In this document: one piece after another, positions 1 to 8,759 of the stretch | Numbering within the stretch: the first letter of the stretch is position 1 | Layout of the letters: the number at the start of each line of letters is the position of its first letter | Assembly (NCBI GenBank): GCA_017525025.1 | Contig: JAFXUJ010000007.1 | Coordinates: 310,001-374,000 of the forward strand | Length of the DNA stretch: 64,000 bases | Reading direction: 5' to 3' | Origin: Elusimicrobiaceae bacterium | GTDB lineage: Bacteria; Elusimicrobiota; Elusimicrobia; Elusimicrobiales; Elusimicrobiaceae | The notes under the pieces: model-generated | Databases searched by the model: none | What the model saw: only the letters and a program-made list of their open reading frames with translations | Told to the model about the DNA's origin: nothing | Made by a program: the position numbers and the translations under genes

Positions 1-232
1 ATTTAAGGGTAAATTGTAAGTGACGAACAGGATTGAGAGAGCGCGGCAACCCCATGAAATCAATCTCCCGGTAATGGAGGTGATTTGCTTCCAAAATTTG
101 GGCGGCAGGATCATTTTTGCGAACGATAAACAATACGGCACATCCCTGCCTGCGCAAGTTTTTTCCAATTACAAACCCCGGATAAAAATGGCCTCCCGTT
201 CCGCCGGAAGCAATTAAAAATCTTCTATTCAT
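1..232 (-). CDS. murG: MurG, N-terminal part (cut by window edge)
   Basis: Undecaprenyl-diphospho-MurNAc-pentapeptide N-acetylglucosaminyltransferase, which makes lipid II from lipid I on the inner face of the cytoplasmic membrane. Only the first 77 residues lie in the window; the frame stays open to base 1. The N-terminal glycine-rich loop GGTGGHFYPG near residue 10 is the lipid-I binding signature of MurG. The start at 232 follows the ftsW stop by 2 nt, so it is translationally linked to ftsW as the last visible gene of the division/cell-wall run. The strand-opposite open frame at 20-217 is its shadow. Confidence 0.93.
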   Translation of the reverse strand, partial: MNRRFLIASGGTGGHFYPGFVIGKNLRRQGCAVLFIVRKNDPAAQILEANHLHYREIDFMGLPRSLNPVRHLQFTLK

Positions 233-234
233 AA

Positions 235-1461
235 TTATTTGTTCCTATTTTTATAATTTGTAATATCTTCCCGTACATTGTTTTGGGCGTTATCTACGGC
301 CGCCATATTAAGGATAATTCCCATCATGGCAAGCGTCATAATAACGGAAGATCCTCCATAGGAGAAAAACGGCAACGCAATCCCTTTGGTAGGCATAAGA
401 CCAATAGCCATGGCCATATTCAAAAATGCTTGCAGACAAATAGTCATGGTCAATCCAAAGATTACCAGACTATGAAAATACGTTTTAGCAACCCGGGCCA
501 AACTGATTCCGCGGATGAGTAACCAACAAAATCCGGCCAAGATAAGTGCAATGCGAATAAGCCCCAATTCTTCACACATGACCGAGAATATAAAATCGGT
601 ATGAGCCGCCGGCAGATATTCTAATTTTAGTTCGCTGTTTCCAAGCCCTTTGCCAAACCATCCCCCGGAGCCGACGGCTAAAAAGGATTGCACCAGTTGG
701 TACCCGGTGCTCCCGGCAGAAGCAAACGGATTGAGAAAGGAGAAAATGCGGTCCCGCCGATAACTTACGAAAAACAATTGCTGGACAATAAGCGGTGAAA
801 TAATAATTCCCGGTATGCAAATATGTAGCAAACGCATGCCGGCTATCCACATCATGCAGATAAACACAAGCCCCATTAAGAAAGGAGTACCAAAGTCACG
901 CTCGGCTAAAATGAGCCCCAGGGTAAAACCGGCTACCAACATGGGCTTGATTAACAGTTTCCAATTTTTGGCCAGTTTACCGGCGACATTGTTTAAATAA
1001 TCCGCCACATAAATAACCAGGGTTACTTTAGCAATTTCGGAGGGTTGTAATTTGAAAAAGCCAAAATCAATCCAGCGGTGCACATTGGCTTGCGTGCGAG
1101 TAAATAATACGATAATCAAAAATGCCCAAGTAAGGTACATTAAGTTAATCGGGCGAAAAATTTTCCAACGTTGGAGTTTCTCGTATGATTGGGATAGAAA
1201 AATGGCAAAAGCAATTCCCAACGCATCAAAAATTAACTGCCGCTGAAAATAAGAAGACGAATCAAAGGCACTGGAAGAATACGTAAACAGTAACCCCGTA
1301 ATAACAAAGGCCATTGTAATAAATACAATGCGTTTATCCAAGCGTAGCGGTTGCCACGACGTTTGATTCGTCCGGGCACGGGAGGTTCCCCGGATTGACC
1401 GGGAATCTTTGCGTAGAAAAGTGTTGCGCCGCGCGGGGGCTTTACGGAATAGTTTTACCAT
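235..1461 (-). CDS. ftsW: FtsW, SEDS septal peptidoglycan polymerase
   Basis: Polytopic SEDS-family glycosyltransferase that polymerises lipid II at the septum together with FtsI. The 408-residue protein has a basic N-terminal tail, about ten hydrophobic segments, the family region RWIDFGFFKLQPSEIAK, the loop ERDFGTP and the C-terminal stretch PFFSYGGSS. I chose the start at 1461, 2 nt after the mraY stop, because the frame upstream (to 1521) lies wholly inside mraY. It follows mraY directly; murD, which usually stands between them, is absent. It could in principle be the elongation paralogue RodA, but the location between mraY and murG favours FtsW. Confidence 0.93.
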   Translation of the reverse strand: MVKLFRKAPARRNTFLRKDSRSIRGTSRARTNQTSWQPLRLDKRIVFITMAFVITGLLFTYSSSAFDSSSYFQRQLIFDALGIAFAIFLSQSYEKLQRWKIFRPINLMYLTWAFLIIVLFTRTQANVHRWIDFGFFKLQPSEIAKVTLVIYVADYLNNVAGKLAKNWKLLIKPMLVAGFTLGLILAERDFGTPFLMGLVFICMMWIAGMRLLHICIPGIIISPLIVQQLFFVSYRRDRIFSFLNPFASAGSTGYQLVQSFLAVGSGGWFGKGLGNSELKLEYLPAAHTDFIFSVMCEELGLIRIALILAGFCWLLIRGISLARVAKTYFHSLVIFGLTMTICLQAFLNMAMAIGLMPTKGIALPFFSYGGSSVIMTLAMMGIILNMAAVDNAQNNVREDITNYKNRNK

Positions 1462-1463
1462 AT

Positions 1464-2549
1464 TTATCTGATCTTTAAGGACGCTAATGCCAGCAACATA
1501 AGCATAACACCTACGATCCAAAAGCGAACAATCACTTTGGGTTCGGCAATTCCCATTAACTCAAAATGGTGGTGAATAGGGGCCATTTTAAAAAGCCGTT
1601 TGCCGTGGGTTAATTTAAAATATCCCATTTGCAACATAACAGAGAGCGTTTCTAACACAAAAATTCCGCCGGCAATAGGTAAAAGCAGTTCTTGTTTAAC
1701 ACATAAAGCCGCCGTCCCGATTACGCCCCCTAAAAATAGCGAGCTGGTATCTCCCATGAATACCTGGGCCGGGTAAGCATTGAACCACAAAAAGCCCAAA
1801 CATGCCCCGACTAAGGCCCCCATAAATACCATTATTTCCCCGGCTCCGGGTACATAAATAATTTTTAAGTAATCGGCAAATTGTATGTTACCAGCTAAAT
1901 ACGCAAAAATACCATAGGTAGTGGCCGTAAATACCATACACCCGCTGGCTAAGCCGTCTAATCCGTCGGTTAAGTTGGTAGCATTGGAAGAACCGATAAT
2001 AATTAACATGGAAAATGCAAAATAAAACACGGATAAATTGATGAACATTTTGCTCATATAAGGGATGATAAGCGAGGTTGCGTATTCTGCATTAGGCGGA
2101 TTAATACCTAAATAACCCACTACCACGATAGCTGTAAATAATTGAATCGCTAATTTAACAGAAGATTTCATCCCTTCCGGGTTCTTTTTGACTAATTTAG
2201 TGTAGTCGTCCAGCACACCGGCAAACCCTAAGGTTACGGTTGTAAATACCAGCAACCAAATGTATTCGCTATCTAACCGGGCCCATAAGAGCACACTGGC
2301 AATTAAACTGATGAAAATCAAAATCCCCCCCATGGTGGGTGTACCGCTTTTAGAAAGGTGTGAGGCCGGGCCATATTCACGCTCTATTTGTTGAATTTTA
2401 TACGAGCGCAGTTTGGTTACCACACGCGGTCCAATCAACAAAGTTATAAAAAAGGCCGTAAAAATGGCTGCTCCCGTACGGAAGGTAATGTAGTTAAAGA
2501 TGTTGAGGAAAGAAACGTCGTCTTTTAATAGGGACAAATAGTACAACAT
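1464..2549 (-). CDS. mraY: MraY, phospho-MurNAc-pentapeptide translocase
   Basis: Integral membrane enzyme that transfers phospho-MurNAc-pentapeptide from UDP to undecaprenyl phosphate, giving lipid I. The 361-residue length is normal. Family motifs are visible: DDYTKL near residue 130, NLTDGLDGLA near 190, FMGDTSSL near 270 and the histidine-rich MAPIHHHFE near 325. It starts one base after the murF stop and ends 2 nt before ftsW, so the genes are almost certainly co-transcribed. Confidence 0.96.
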   Translation of the reverse strand: MLYYLSLLKDDVSFLNIFNYITFRTGAAIFTAFFITLLIGPRVVTKLRSYKIQQIEREYGPASHLSKSGTPTMGGILIFISLIASVLLWARLDSEYIWLLVFTTVTLGFAGVLDDYTKLVKKNPEGMKSSVKLAIQLFTAIVVVGYLGINPPNAEYATSLIIPYMSKMFINLSVFYFAFSMLIIIGSSNATNLTDGLDGLASGCMVFTATTYGIFAYLAGNIQFADYLKIIYVPGAGEIMVFMGALVGACLGFLWFNAYPAQVFMGDTSSLFLGGVIGTAALCVKQELLLPIAGGIFVLETLSVMLQMGYFKLTHGKRLFKMAPIHHHFELMGIAEPKVIVRFWIVGVMLMLLALASLKIR

Positions 2550-2550
2550 A

Positions 2551-3906
2551 TTAAATCTCCTTTACAATATTTTCAAAATTCATAGAGCGGGAAGCTTTTA
2601 CCAAGCAACAACCTCCGTTGGAAAGGGCTTTTTTTAATTCCGGTATCCATTGTTTGGCTTCGGGGGCATAAATTACTTTTATGTTAGTATTTTTTTGTAA
2701 AGCTTCGTAAGCATGGCGCATTTCCGGCCCGGCTAAAAAAGCGGTTTCCACGTGATTGGCAAGAAGTTGCTGAGCTACTTGCCGGTGGTATTCCGCCGAC
2801 GAAGATCCGAGCTCTTTCATATCTCCCAGTACGGCAATACGCGGGGAAGCATTTTCACGCCCCAATATTTCCAACGCATTTTTCATACTGGCCGGATTGG
2901 CGTTATAACAATCTAAAATAAAGTGTACGTTCTTTTTAACTACGCGTTCTAACCGCATCGGCATAGGTGTAAAATGCAAGAGACCTTTTTGAATATTTTC
3001 CATGTATAGGCCCAGCGCAATGGCCGCAGCCGTGGCGGCAGCGGCGTTTAACTTGTTATGCCGCTCCAACTGGATCGGTAGGGAGTAGGTTTCCCCCTTG
3101 TAAATAAATGAAAAATCCGGTGTTTCCAACACTTGTAAATCAGTTCCGGGCGTAAAACCAAAAGAAAGACTTTTGCCTTTAAATTCCGTTTTTAAACGAG
3201 ACAAATAAGCATCATCGGCATTATAAACTAATGTGCCGCCGAAATTGAGGTGCCGGGTAATTTCCGTTTTAGTCTGATAAACGGTTTGCAAATCGTGAAA
3301 AAACTCCAAATGTGCCGCCGAAACATTGGTTAATATGGCCACATCCGGTACAGCTAATTGGGCGGTTTCGGTAATATCTCCGGGATGAGAAGCCCCCAAC
3401 TCAAATACCCCGAATTTATGGTCCGGCTTAATTTGCAGTAACGAGAGAGGCACCCCAAACTGATTATTTAAATTCCCCAGGTTAGCTACCGTTTCTCCGG
3501 CGGTTTGGCAAATAGAGAGTAACATTTGCTTGGTGGTGCTTTTGCCGTTAGAACCGGTAATAGCCGCTACTTTAAGAGGACTATTTAAACGATGGTATTT
3601 GGCAAGTGCTTGCAGGGCCAGTAATGAATCTTGTACTAAAATAAAAGAAGATTTCGTATTAGCCGGAACGGTGAATCCTTCCTCTTGGGCAATTATGAGG
3701 CGAGCGCCTTGTTTAAGCACTTGGGGAATAAATTGGCGGGCATCATAGTTTTTCCCTTTTAGTGCCCAAAAGGCTTCTCCCGGCGTTACTTGGCGGCTGT
3801 CGGTTACAAAAGAAGTAATTTTATCTTCGGGTGTGGCGGAAATTAATTTTCCTTGTATAATTCCCGACATTTTACGAAGTGTCAAATTTAATTCCATACT
3901 ATACAT
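2551..3906 (-). CDS. murF: MurF, UDP-MurNAc-tripeptide:D-Ala-D-Ala ligase
   Basis: Cytoplasmic ATP-dependent Mur ligase adding D-Ala-D-Ala to UDP-MurNAc-tripeptide. The ATP loop ITGSNGKSTTK lies near residue 115, and the Mur central-domain elements GNLNNQFGVPLS and LDCYNANPASM follow; total 451 residues. Two starts are possible: 3906, only 3 nt from an AGGAG box, or the ATG at 3897, 12 nt from it, so the exact start is undecided. murE would normally lie between ftsI and murF but only 33 nt separate them here. Confidence 0.94.
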   Translation of the reverse strand: MYSMELNLTLRKMSGIIQGKLISATPEDKITSFVTDSRQVTPGEAFWALKGKNYDARQFIPQVLKQGARLIIAQEEGFTVPANTKSSFILVQDSLLALQALAKYHRLNSPLKVAAITGSNGKSTTKQMLLSICQTAGETVANLGNLNNQFGVPLSLLQIKPDHKFGVFELGASHPGDITETAQLAVPDVAILTNVSAAHLEFFHDLQTVYQTKTEITRHLNFGGTLVYNADDAYLSRLKTEFKGKSLSFGFTPGTDLQVLETPDFSFIYKGETYSLPIQLERHNKLNAAAATAAAIALGLYMENIQKGLLHFTPMPMRLERVVKKNVHFILDCYNANPASMKNALEILGRENASPRIAVLGDMKELGSSSAEYHRQVAQQLLANHVETAFLAGPEMRHAYEALQKNTNIKVIYAPEAKQWIPELKKALSNGGCCLVKASRSMNFENIVKEI

Positions 3907-3939
3907 AATCTCCTATACTATATAAAATTGTGCTTTGTT

Positions 3940-5628
3940 TTATTCAAAATCCAGTTGATCCGGAGGTACCCCTTTTAGACTTAGCAGCGGCTCGGCAATT
4001 TCTTTAAACACCGGTGCGGCGGCGGTACCGCCGAAGGAATATTTAGACGGGTTGTCTAAAATAATTAAAATGGTAAATTGCGGATCGGAAACTGGGACGA
4101 ATCCGCAAAAAGAAACTACGTGGCTGCGTTTGCCATATCCCCCTTCTTTGCTCAGTTTCTCGGCGGTTCCGGTTTTCCCGGCCACATTATACCCTTTGAT
4201 TTGGGCGTGCTTGCCGGAGCCGGCTTCTACGACGCTTTGCAACACTTTTTTCATGATTTGGGTGGTTTCTTCCCGCAGGACCCGGCGAATTTTAACCGGT
4301 TTAGCCCATCTTTCCGTCTTGCCGTTGGCGTACTCAATATGGCTGATGAGATGCGGCTGCATTAAGTATCCGCCATTGGCAATGGCCGAATAGGCCCCGA
4401 TGAGTTGGATAGGAGTAATGGCTACCCCGTAGCCGTATCCTTTGGTTACCGTATCTACTTTTGTCCATTTATTATACGGCGTAACACTCCCTTTAGATTC
4501 CCCGTTAAAATTGATATCTGTTTTGGAGCCAAATCCAAAAGCTTTCATGTAATAAAATAAATTCTTGGCTCCCAACTCTAAAGCAATTTTTCCCGCCCCA
4601 ATGTTAGAAGACAGTTGCATGATTTCCGGGATAGAAAGGTAGTCCTTTTTATGTTGTTTATCCCGTATGATAAATCCGCGGGCCACTTCCCATTGGCGTT
4701 CTTCCATGGGTACGCTATCGGTAATGTGAGCTGTGCCGGCATCCAGTGCGGAAGAAACGGCCACCGTCTTAAAAGTAGAGCCCGGCTCATAGGTAAATTG
4801 AAACGCCAAGGATTGTCCGTCTTTTACCGGATACGAAGCAGCCGCTAAAATTTTACCGGTCTTGGGTTCTTGTACCAGCGCCACGCCCCGTTCGGCTCCT
4901 ACTTCCTCCACGGCGCGGTAGAGGGCTTTTTCAGCATGATATTGGGCCAGTTCATCAATAGTAAGGTAGACGTTAGCGACAGACAGCTCTTCTTTGAGCT
5001 TGCGGTCATAAATAATTTCGCCGCGGCGGGCGTGTTTGGCGCGTTTTTTGCTGATGTCTTGGCTAAGCTCTTTATTGAACATTTGTTCAATGCCGGATAA
5101 CCCAAAATTTTTGGAATTAGAGGCCCCAATTACGTCTAATGCGCTTTCTCCATACGGGTGGATACGTTCGTATTCCGGTGTGAGTTCCAACCCTTGGCCT
5201 AACGGCGTGCGCAGAATTTGAGAAATCTTAATATAATTATCCGGTTTGATTTTTTTAGCTACAAAAAAGAAATTGGCGGATTTATTCCATTTATCCAAAA
5301 TTTGATTTTTAGGCATGTGGAGTGTCTCGGAAAGGAAGGAAATTGTTTTCTCTTTGTCTTTGACATAGCGTTTATTGATACCGCAAGAGTGGGTACGGAC
5401 GGATTCTGCCAAAATTTTTCCGTTTACGTCTAAAATTTTGCCGCGCAATCGGTCTTCGGCCAGGTAATTATAAATGGCCCGTTCCGCCTTGGATGAGAAA
5501 GATTCATGCAAGAACGTTTGCATGTAAAATAACCGTACGAAGATAATAATCGGTAGGAGCAACAGCAAAAGGCCCGCCACCGCCATACGGTTTTTAATAT
5601 TAAAAGGGGATACTGTTTTTTTAAACAT
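3940..5628 (-). CDS. ftsI: FtsI, septal penicillin-binding transpeptidase (class B PBP)
   Basis: Class B penicillin-binding protein that cross-links septal peptidoglycan in the periplasm. A short basic cytoplasmic tail is followed by one membrane segment (about residues 14-32), a dimerisation domain with the RGKILDVNGKILA start, and a transpeptidase domain. Catalytic motifs are all present: STFK near residue 284 (acyl-serine), SSN near 342 and KTGT near 490. 562 residues is typical. Its place right after ftsL supports FtsI over an elongation PBP2. Confidence 0.93.
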   Translation of the reverse strand: MFKKTVSPFNIKNRMAVAGLLLLLLPIIIFVRLFYMQTFLHESFSSKAERAIYNYLAEDRLRGKILDVNGKILAESVRTHSCGINKRYVKDKEKTISFLSETLHMPKNQILDKWNKSANFFFVAKKIKPDNYIKISQILRTPLGQGLELTPEYERIHPYGESALDVIGASNSKNFGLSGIEQMFNKELSQDISKKRAKHARRGEIIYDRKLKEELSVANVYLTIDELAQYHAEKALYRAVEEVGAERGVALVQEPKTGKILAAASYPVKDGQSLAFQFTYEPGSTFKTVAVSSALDAGTAHITDSVPMEERQWEVARGFIIRDKQHKKDYLSIPEIMQLSSNIGAGKIALELGAKNLFYYMKAFGFGSKTDINFNGESKGSVTPYNKWTKVDTVTKGYGYGVAITPIQLIGAYSAIANGGYLMQPHLISHIEYANGKTERWAKPVKIRRVLREETTQIMKKVLQSVVEAGSGKHAQIKGYNVAGKTGTAEKLSKEGGYGKRSHVVSFCGFVPVSDPQFTILIILDNPSKYSFGGTAAAPVFKEIAEPLLSLKGVPPDQLDFE

Positions 5629-5631
5629 ATT

Positions 5632-5886
5632 TTATTTATTTAACACAACAACCCGATGGGGTTTGATGGGTTCAAATCCAAATTTTTCATGTGCTTGCTG
5701 CGTAATAGTTTCCGGACTACTTAAACGTAGAATTTCCAAGTTTAGGTATTGGTTCCGGGCTTCTTTTACTTCTACTTCATTCTGCAGACGGCCGATTTCG
5801 CGGCCGGAGCGATTGACCTCAATACGGATCCACATAACGCAGAAAGCAAACAGGGCAATTAAAAACATAATTCTAAAAATAGGCAT
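5632..5886 (-). CDS. ftsL: FtsL-like cell division protein
   Basis: Small bitopic divisome protein of 84 residues. One membrane segment (about residues 4-20) is followed by a periplasmic coiled coil (about 27-55) and a conserved-type C-terminus containing PETITQQAHEKFGFEPIKPHRVV. Sequence identity between FtsL proteins is low, so the call rests on size, topology, the short downstream helix motif and position between rsmH and ftsI. Its ATG overlaps the rsmH stop by one base (TAATG), which indicates translational coupling. Confidence 0.82.
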   Translation of the reverse strand: MPIFRIMFLIALFAFCVMWIRIEVNRSGREIGRLQNEVEVKEARNQYLNLEILRLSSPETITQQAHEKFGFEPIKPHRVVVLNK

Positions 5887-6770
5887 TATTTTATCCTCTC
5901 TATGACGCGGAGTTTAGCGCTGCGGGCCCGACGGTTCTGGCGGATTTCTTGATAATCCGGGGCAAGGGGATGTTTGGTAATCAGTTGCCACGCTTCTTGT
6001 TCGGCTAATTGTTTAAAACAGTTTTTAACTAAACGGTCTTCCAACGAGTGAAAAGTAAGAATGGCCGCCCGTCCGCCGGGTAAAAGCAATTCGGGTAGCA
6101 GCTGTAAGGCTTTTTGTACGGTTTCTAACTCGGCATTACAGGCGATACGCAAGGCTTGGAACGTCTGGGTAGCCGGGTGATTTTTCCCATGTCTGGGGAG
6201 CACTTGTTCCACTACTTTTTTTAAATCTTCCGTTGTTTGCAAAGGTGCTTCTTTCCGCGCGCGCATAATGGCTAAAGCAATTTTATTTGCCTGGCGTTCT
6301 TCCCCGAAATCTTTTAAAATTCGCTCCAACTCTTGCAACGGCCACGTGTTGACAATGTCGGCTGCGCTTAACGGGGAAGATAAGTCAAAACGCATATCCA
6401 GGGGCCCGTTATGCATAATGCTAAACCCGCGGGCCGGATTGTCCAATTGATACGAGCTAAGGCCTAAATCTAATAAAATTCCGTTTACGCCGGGCAATCC
6501 TGCCTGGCGGATAATTTTGGGGGCTTGGGTATAACTGGCATGGAAAGCCACTAAACGATTATCTGCAATGCGTTCTTGAGCCAAGCGCAAGGCTTCTTCG
6601 TCTTTGTCAAACCCGAAGACACGCGCTTGAGGGGATAGGCGTGATAAAAAGTAATGGGTATGGCCACCTAATCCTAAAGTGCCGTCAATATATATTCCGT
6701 CGGGATCGCGTAGTAAAAAATCTGCGATTTTTTCAACCATAATGGGGATATGCGTCCAAGGTTGCGTCAT
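5886..6770 (-). CDS. rsmH: RsmH (MraW), 16S rRNA C1402 N4-methyltransferase
   Basis: SAM-dependent methyltransferase acting on cytidine 1402 of 16S rRNA in the small subunit. The SAM-binding loop DGTLGLGGHTHYFL is near residue 30 and the family motif LDLGLSSYQLDNPARGFS near 102, followed by LDMRFD. 294 residues is slightly short but within range. It is the usual first gene of the dcw cluster; here the normal upstream gene mraZ is missing and an exported protease-like gene sits there, joined by a one-base TAATG overlap. Confidence 0.96.
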   Translation of the reverse strand: MTQPWTHIPIMVEKIADFLLRDPDGIYIDGTLGLGGHTHYFLSRLSPQARVFGFDKDEEALRLAQERIADNRLVAFHASYTQAPKIIRQAGLPGVNGILLDLGLSSYQLDNPARGFSIMHNGPLDMRFDLSSPLSAADIVNTWPLQELERILKDFGEERQANKIALAIMRARKEAPLQTTEDLKKVVEQVLPRHGKNHPATQTFQALRIACNAELETVQKALQLLPELLLPGGRAAILTFHSLEDRLVKNCFKQLAEQEAWQLITKHPLAPDYQEIRQNRRARSAKLRVIERIK

Positions 6771-8119
6771 TAAAATCCCCCCTTATATCCGTTGGTAGGA
6801 ACCATTTGCAACTTGTTAATAATTGTTTTTTGAACCCCTTGTTTCTTCTGGGGCTGAGTTACCGGGGCTTGTCGGTTAACGGTTGTCTGGTTCGTTTTGT
6901 TGGTAGCAGCCGGTTGGGCGGCGGTCATCCCGTCGGCCGGCGGTAATTGTTGTACAAAGGCCGAGCGCACCTGTGCCTGAGGCGATAAGATGCGTCCTTC
7001 TTGGTAAGCTTTGCGTAAGTCGTGCAACCATACATTTTGCAAGACGCTGACTTTGTTAAAAGGCATTCCGTAGGCTCTGTACAAAGCTTGGTGGAGCGGT
7101 GTTTTATTTTTAAGTTCGTTGCAAAATTTATAAAATTCGTCGCGGGTGCGGTTATTGAGCAAATAATCTACCACACTATAAGCTTGGGTATACCATAATT
7201 CCGCGCGGGAAGTATCATACGAGTTTAAATCGTCGGTTACGGTCATTTCGTCTAAAGGAATAATGTCGCCCGATAAAATCCGCTTTAAACTGTGGTCCAC
7301 CCAGCTGGGTTTTTGCTTAGAAGCATAAATTTGCATGTACACTGCCATGCCCTCCGAGAGCCATAACGGAGAAATTGTCGGCAAGAAATATCCGTCAAAA
7401 TACAAATGCGTTAATTCGTGTACCGAAAGCGGATAGAAACTGTTTCCTTCAATTACGTACATGGTATCGGCTTGCAAGTCGGACGATGCCCCCGACCAGG
7501 AAGGCAAGTGGGTAAATTGTTGGTAACTGGCCTTTTGGTTAAACAGCATAACCAAAATTTTGTTGGGTTTTATCAAAATGGTAAAAGGGGTTAAATCCAA
7601 CATGAGATTCCCGTGGATGTTATCCAGAACGGTTTTAATGCTGGCTGTAACGGGGGCTTGTTCCCGGTAGATTAAATAATTGAAAGTTTCCCCTGTTAAA
7701 AAGCCGGGCGGCGGCGGTGCCCAACGCACCTTATTGGCTGCATTTTGTGGGCGGATAGCTTGTGTGGGAATTTCATTTAATCCGTTGTTATTAGCTACCG
7801 AAGCTATATTTTCCAGTCCGGAAATCATCTCCGTAAAATCTTTTTCATCCTGCGGCGGAGCCACGGGTGTGTCAGCCGGGGTTGTGGACGATGGCGGCGG
7901 AACATTGATGTCCGGTTTCAATTCCTGTGCGCGGCCCCGTTGGTCTTCCTGATTTTCGGCAGGTTTTGGGTAGGGTCTCACGTGTTGGGAAAAGCGCGGC
8001 TTGTCGGTAAACAGTACCCGCATAATATCGTCTAGTTCCCACGCGCCTCCCGCCACCATGCATACACAGGTGAGAATGGCTAGCAGTACGATTATTCTAC
8101 AAAATTGCCCAAAATTCAT
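6770..8119 (-). CDS. Exported gluzincin (peptidase MA-like) protein, function unknown
   Basis: Protein of 449 residues with an N-terminal hydrophobic segment (about 5-24), so it is probably anchored in or exported across the inner membrane, then a Pro-rich linker (about 55-95) and a C-terminal region with the zinc-protease motif HELTH near residue 234. A Glu-containing motif, WLSEGMA, follows about 20 residues later, as in gluzincins of the peptidase MA type. The tail is Gln/Thr rich and basic. I start it at 8119, preceded by AAGGAA 5 nt upstream; the longer frame would overlap rsmG. Sitting between rsmG and rsmH with overlaps, it is co-expressed with cell-division genes. Substrate unknown; a cell-wall or envelope role is inference from position only. 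Confidence 0.75.
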   Translation of the reverse strand: MNFGQFCRIIVLLAILTCVCMVAGGAWELDDIMRVLFTDKPRFSQHVRPYPKPAENQEDQRGRAQELKPDINVPPPSSTTPADTPVAPPQDEKDFTEMISGLENIASVANNNGLNEIPTQAIRPQNAANKVRWAPPPPGFLTGETFNYLIYREQAPVTASIKTVLDNIHGNLMLDLTPFTILIKPNKILVMLFNQKASYQQFTHLPSWSGASSDLQADTMYVIEGNSFYPLSVHELTHLYFDGYFLPTISPLWLSEGMAVYMQIYASKQKPSWVDHSLKRILSGDIIPLDEMTVTDDLNSYDTSRAELWYTQAYSVVDYLLNNRTRDEFYKFCNELKNKTPLHQALYRAYGMPFNKVSVLQNVWLHDLRKAYQEGRILSPQAQVRSAFVQQLPPADGMTAAQPAATNKTNQTTVNRQAPVTQPQKKQGVQKTIINKLQMVPTNGYKGGF

Positions 8120-8120
8120 T

Positions 8121-8759
8121 TTATTCCTTTTCAAATAGAACCAAATATCGGTTTTTACTGTCTGCCGGCAAATGATACAACGTTTCCCCGCTTAAACGAA
8201 TTCCCGGTGGTTGTAAAGATTGGGTTTGCGGTTGTTCGCCTTGATAGGCCAGAAAAACTCCGCCGGGCTTGACGGCGCTTAAACAAATATTCAAAATATC
8301 GGGCAGTTGGCCCATGGCCCGTTCCGTCACAAAGTCGGCTTGAATATCTTTTTGTTCTCCCAAGCGTATATTTTTTACCTGTACGTTTTTAAGCCCTAAC
8401 GACAAAATAGCCCAATTCATAAACGCACAACGTTTTTCAATACTTTCTACAAGCGTTACCTGCGCTTGCGGCAAAGCAATAGCCAACGTGATTCCAATAT
8501 AGCCGGCACCGGCGCCGGCATCTATGACGGAGAAAGTAGTTAGCCCTTTGTTTTGAGAAAGTTGTTTGACAAGGGCGGCTCCTTGTAATCCGTCGCAAAT
8601 GTGGCGCAGTAAAATTTCATCTATGCCGGCCGCACTGGTTAGATTTAACCGTTCTCTTTTTTGCCATACTAACGCGGCATAATCGGCCAATAATTGCGCT
8701 TGGCTTTCGCAAAGCGGTAAACCGATTGAGACTGCAAAATTAAGCAGTTTTTTTGGCAT
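8121..8759 (-). CDS. rsmG: RsmG (GidB), 16S rRNA G527 N7-methyltransferase
   Basis: SAM-dependent enzyme that methylates G527 of 16S rRNA. Motifs seen are the RLNLTSA segment near residue 37 and the SAM loop VIDAGAGAGYIGITLAI near 78, then a VTERAM segment. The start at 8759 is set by an AGGAGG box 7 nt upstream; this gives 212 residues and a 20-nt overlap with the end of mnmG. The mnmE-mnmG-rsmG order is the classical one near bacterial replication origins. Confidence 0.94.
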   Translation of the reverse strand: MPKKLLNFAVSIGLPLCESQAQLLADYAALVWQKRERLNLTSAAGIDEILLRHICDGLQGAALVKQLSQNKGLTTFSVIDAGAGAGYIGITLAIALPQAQVTLVESIEKRCAFMNWAILSLGLKNVQVKNIRLGEQKDIQADFVTERAMGQLPDILNICLSAVKPGGVFLAYQGEQPQTQSLQPPGIRLSGETLYHLPADSKNRYLVLFEKE